Of a stretch of 24,989 nt of DNA, positions 23,190-24,989 are shown in pieces (position 1 is the first letter of the stretch; every line of letters starts with the position of its first letter). Source of the stretch: Selaginella moellendorffii. Taxonomy: Eukaryota; Streptophyta; Lycopodiopsida; Selaginellales; Selaginellaceae. Below the pieces are notes generated by a model that did no database searches, was not told the origin of the DNA, and saw only the letters and a program-made list of their open reading frames with translations. The DNA lies in the NCBI RefSeq assembly GCF_000143415.4, contig NW_003314277.1:135183-160171 (forward strand). Direction: 5' to 3'. The translations under genes were made by a program, and so were the position numbers.

Positions 23190-23675
23190 TGATTTTTTGC
23201 TAGGCAGCTCTCTCTTCTTCCTCAACAAGCTCCACCTCTTCGCAATCGCCCACGAGCTCCATCAGTTTGCGAAATCTAGCAGTACTGAGAGCGCCCTCGG
23301 ATGGTGGCGATGGCGGCATCATCGGCGTTCTCGACAGCACCAAGAAGGAGATCACCCGCGAGGAGGAGCTCAAGAACCAGGCCAAGAACGAGTCGGAGAA
23401 GCACTCCGTGTTTGGAGCTGTGCCATCGTCCGGATCGCCCAATGCAAGGCCAGAGGTCGATCGAGAGGCGACCAGAGACTGGCGATGGATCAGATTGATG
23501 GCGTTCGATGGAGAAACGATCAACGGAAGACTGATAAGCGATTGTTGATTGTTCTTCTCGTGGATCAAGCAAGTAACGAACGTGAACTTGACAAACAGCC
23601 AATGATTGGGTTGGTGCGGAGCGCTGGAACGGGCGAACAGCAATGCTTGGCTTCCTCGCCTCGAGTTTTTCAATC
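23190..23675 (+). pseudogene. ELIP pseudogene, inverted copy of the gene at 14226-14985
   Basis: The frame GIIGVLDSTKKEITREEELK ... ETINGRL closely matches ELIP exon 1. Lesions: the start codon and the following ~15 codons are deleted near 23200 (TTTTTTGCTAG jumps to GCAGCTCTCTCTTC); small indels shift residues around 23440-23490; the donor after INGRL reads ATAAGC instead of GTAAGC, so a stop follows at 23544-23546; the intron tail TTGACAAACAG is present; exon 2 starts (CCAATGATTGGGTTGGTG) but then jumps about 180 nt to CGGAGCGCTGGAACGGGCGA, removing helix 1's end and helix 2. Homology fades at about 23675. No functional ELIP can be made. Confidence 0.85.
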
Positions 23676-23865
23676 AATTTTGCTCAAAACGTAATTGAAC
23701 AACTTCATAATCACATAGTACGATACAGATAGCCCATCAAACCGTAGGACATACCCCAATCTTATTTCCTGGTCCACCATTTGCCGCCGCTTATGCCCAT
23801 CCTGATTACGCCCGGGAGCTGCATACAATCTTGTGGACTGCGATTCTATAGAGAGTATCTTTGAT
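23676..23865. other. Intergenic, no recognised gene
   Basis: A short minus-strand frame (STRLYAAPGRNQDGHKRRQM ...) is open, but has no motif I know and no clear start. Nothing else is supported. Confidence 0.35.
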
Positions 23866-24105
23866 CTAAAGATCTCCAAGGAATATTGATTTAATAAAAA
23901 ACATTAGATCCGTAATTCCACCCAAGAAATCGCTGTTGAAACAAAGCAAGTACTCATGAAACCAATTATTACATATTGCTCCTAGAATAAAGTTCTTAAC
24001 CTTTTTGAAATAAAAAAAAGCGTTTAAGACTTCGAGTGGAGTTCGCAGGCTAGCAGCAGCAGCAAGCACACTGACGCCGTCCTCGTCGCCATCGCCCCCG
24101 GCCAT
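23866..24105 (-). CDS. Possible small or partial protein divergent from the next gene
   Basis: A minus-strand frame starts at ATG 24103-24105 in a favourable context (CACCATGGCC) with MAGGDGDEDGVSVLAAAASL, then becomes AT-rich and aromatic (NAFFYFKKVKNFILGAICNN) before its stop. The first ~28 codons are GC-rich like local genes and may be a real first exon; the rest may be intron. It lies head to head with the gene starting at 24176, 70 bp away, which would allow a shared promoter. No family recognised. Low confidence. Confidence 0.22.
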   Translation of the reverse strand: MAGGDGDEDGVSVLAAAASLRTPLEVLNAFFYFKKVKNFILGAICNNWFHEYLLCFNSDFLGGITDLMFFIKSIFLGDL

Positions 24106-24175
24106 GGTGCTAAAGCACACATTCTAAAATCCCTAGATCCAACAAACAGGGGGCTGTGGAGCTTTGGTGAGAACC

Positions 24176-24856
24176 ATGTGGATGTCGAGCTACATTGCGG
24201 AGAGCAGCCGGGATGTTGCCAAGGACATGGCCAAGGACTCCCTCCGAGCTTCAGCAGCGGCGATTCTCACGCCGGACACTGTCTTCCAGGGCAAGATCCG
24301 CAACCTGGTGAAGTCGGACCGCAGCAAATACAGCAAGATCAGGCGGTCCTCGCGCTCCTTCCTCCACAGGATCCTCTACTGCCAGTCAGGGATCTCGAAT
24401 GAGATCTCCTCTTCCTCTTCCAGCAGCAGCAGCAGCAGCAGCGGCGGCCGAGGGATCAACCCCAAGTCCATCATCAACCACGAATTTCTTGTCATCGTGA
24501 TGAAGATCCGGGGGAAGCGGCACATCTTCCTGGCTGAGAAGTGCGGATCCGGAGCGAACTGCGGCATCAACATCAGGGCCGTCAAGGACGAGCCGGAGGA
24601 GATGGGGGCTTTGGAGGAGGCGCAGGTGTCGGCATTCGACTGCGAGGACACTCCCATGAATCTGGAGGAGGTGCTCGCCATTCTCGAGGACCACGACCCC
24701 AACTACGCCGCCCAGGAGAACAACTGCTGGAAGTACGCAGTGCAGTCGACGCAGGGGCTCCTCATGGCGTGCCAGGCGGTGACCGGAAAGGCGCACTTCG
24801 GGGAGCAGGCCAAGCTGGTGGGAGCAAAGGTGACGGTGACCACGTCCGAGAAATGA
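24176..24856 (+). CDS. Unrecognised soluble protein with NNCWKYA motif
   Basis: One open frame of 226 residues from ATG 24176 (ATG 24182 is also possible; the longer frame begins at a TTG). Residues 1-70 are basic and helical (YIAESSRDVAKDMAKDSLRA ... SKYSKIRRSSRSFLHRIL). A twelve-serine run at about 80-91, encoded by TCC/TCT then AGC repeats, acts as a linker. The C-terminal domain (about 95-226) has INHEFLVIVMKIRGKRHIFL, an acidic segment, NLEEVLAILEDHDPNYAAQE, and ENNCWKYAVQSTQGLLMACQ. A His near the first strand and an NC(W) pair at a helix start resemble permuted papain-like folds (LRAT/NlpC-P60), but this is inference from pattern only. No signal peptide or membrane segment. The clean frame and GC-rich codons support a real gene. 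Confidence 0.7.
   Translation: MWMSSYIAESSRDVAKDMAKDSLRASAAAILTPDTVFQGKIRNLVKSDRSKYSKIRRSSRSFLHRILYCQSGISNEISSSSSSSSSSSSGGRGINPKSIINHEFLVIVMKIRGKRHIFLAEKCGSGANCGINIRAVKDEPEEMGALEEAQVSAFDCEDTPMNLEEVLAILEDHDPNYAAQENNCWKYAVQSTQGLLMACQAVTGKAHFGEQAKLVGAKVTVTTSEK
24412..24450. repeat. Serine-coding trinucleotide microsatellite
   Basis: TCC/TCT units followed by about seven AGC units encode a run of twelve serines inside the 24176-24856 gene. Its length is expected to vary between individuals without breaking the frame. Confidence 0.85.
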
Positions 24857-24989
24857 CTGCTAGAGGTCTCCAAATCCTGTTAAATGTGCTCAGTAGATGA
24901 CTCAGATCCACCCCAACTCCCTCTTTTCATTCTCCCTTTGATCGAATTCTGCAAAAGCTTCGCAAATTCCCAAATCCCTGCTCCTATTC

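Overview
This is nuclear DNA from a land plant. Several traits point to a lycophyte close to Selaginella: many very short GT-AG introns (about 50-120 nt), a PPR gene built from ~31-residue S-type repeats, plant-only families (BURP protein, ELIP, ABCC transporter, plastid-type acyl-ACP synthetase) and LTR retrotransposons between compact genes. The species call is inference. All assignments are from reading the translations; no database search was possible.

Layout. 2-1039 (+): 3' part of an unrecognised gene that continues off the left edge. 1146-3017 (-): a PPR gene with several frameshifts and stops. 3147-4258: the 3' end of a long-chain acyl-ACP synthetase (AAE15/16-like) gene on the minus strand, with a ~250 bp piece of the same gene flipped onto the plus strand beside it. 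4413-5858 (+): an unrecognised multi-exon gene or recent pseudogene. 5860-6371: AT-rich spacer with a TA/CATA microsatellite. 6377-13630 (-): a complete-looking LTR retrotransposon with ~1.14 kb LTRs, 5-bp target duplication TTAAC, initiator-Met tRNA primer site and polypurine tract, but no recognisable gag or pol, so it resembles a LARD. 14226-14985 (-): an intact two-exon ELIP gene. 15290-17500: gene-poor, with decayed Ty3/gypsy pol pieces. 17581-18549 (+): intact secreted BURP protein. 18728-22927 (+): intact 11-exon ABCC transporter. 22980-23675 (+): an ELIP pseudogene in inverted orientation to the ELIP gene, still carrying the related promoter. 24176-24856 (+): an unrecognised 226-residue protein with a conserved-looking NNCWKYA motif.

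The genes do not form a functional pathway. The window is a mosaic of three apparently intact genes (ELIP, BURP, ABCC), two open frames of unknown function, one ambiguous gene, at least three pseudogenes and at least two retroelement layers. The most informative structures are the ORF-less LTR element, the micro-inversion inside the acyl-ACP synthetase remnant, and the head-to-head ELIP gene/pseudogene pair.
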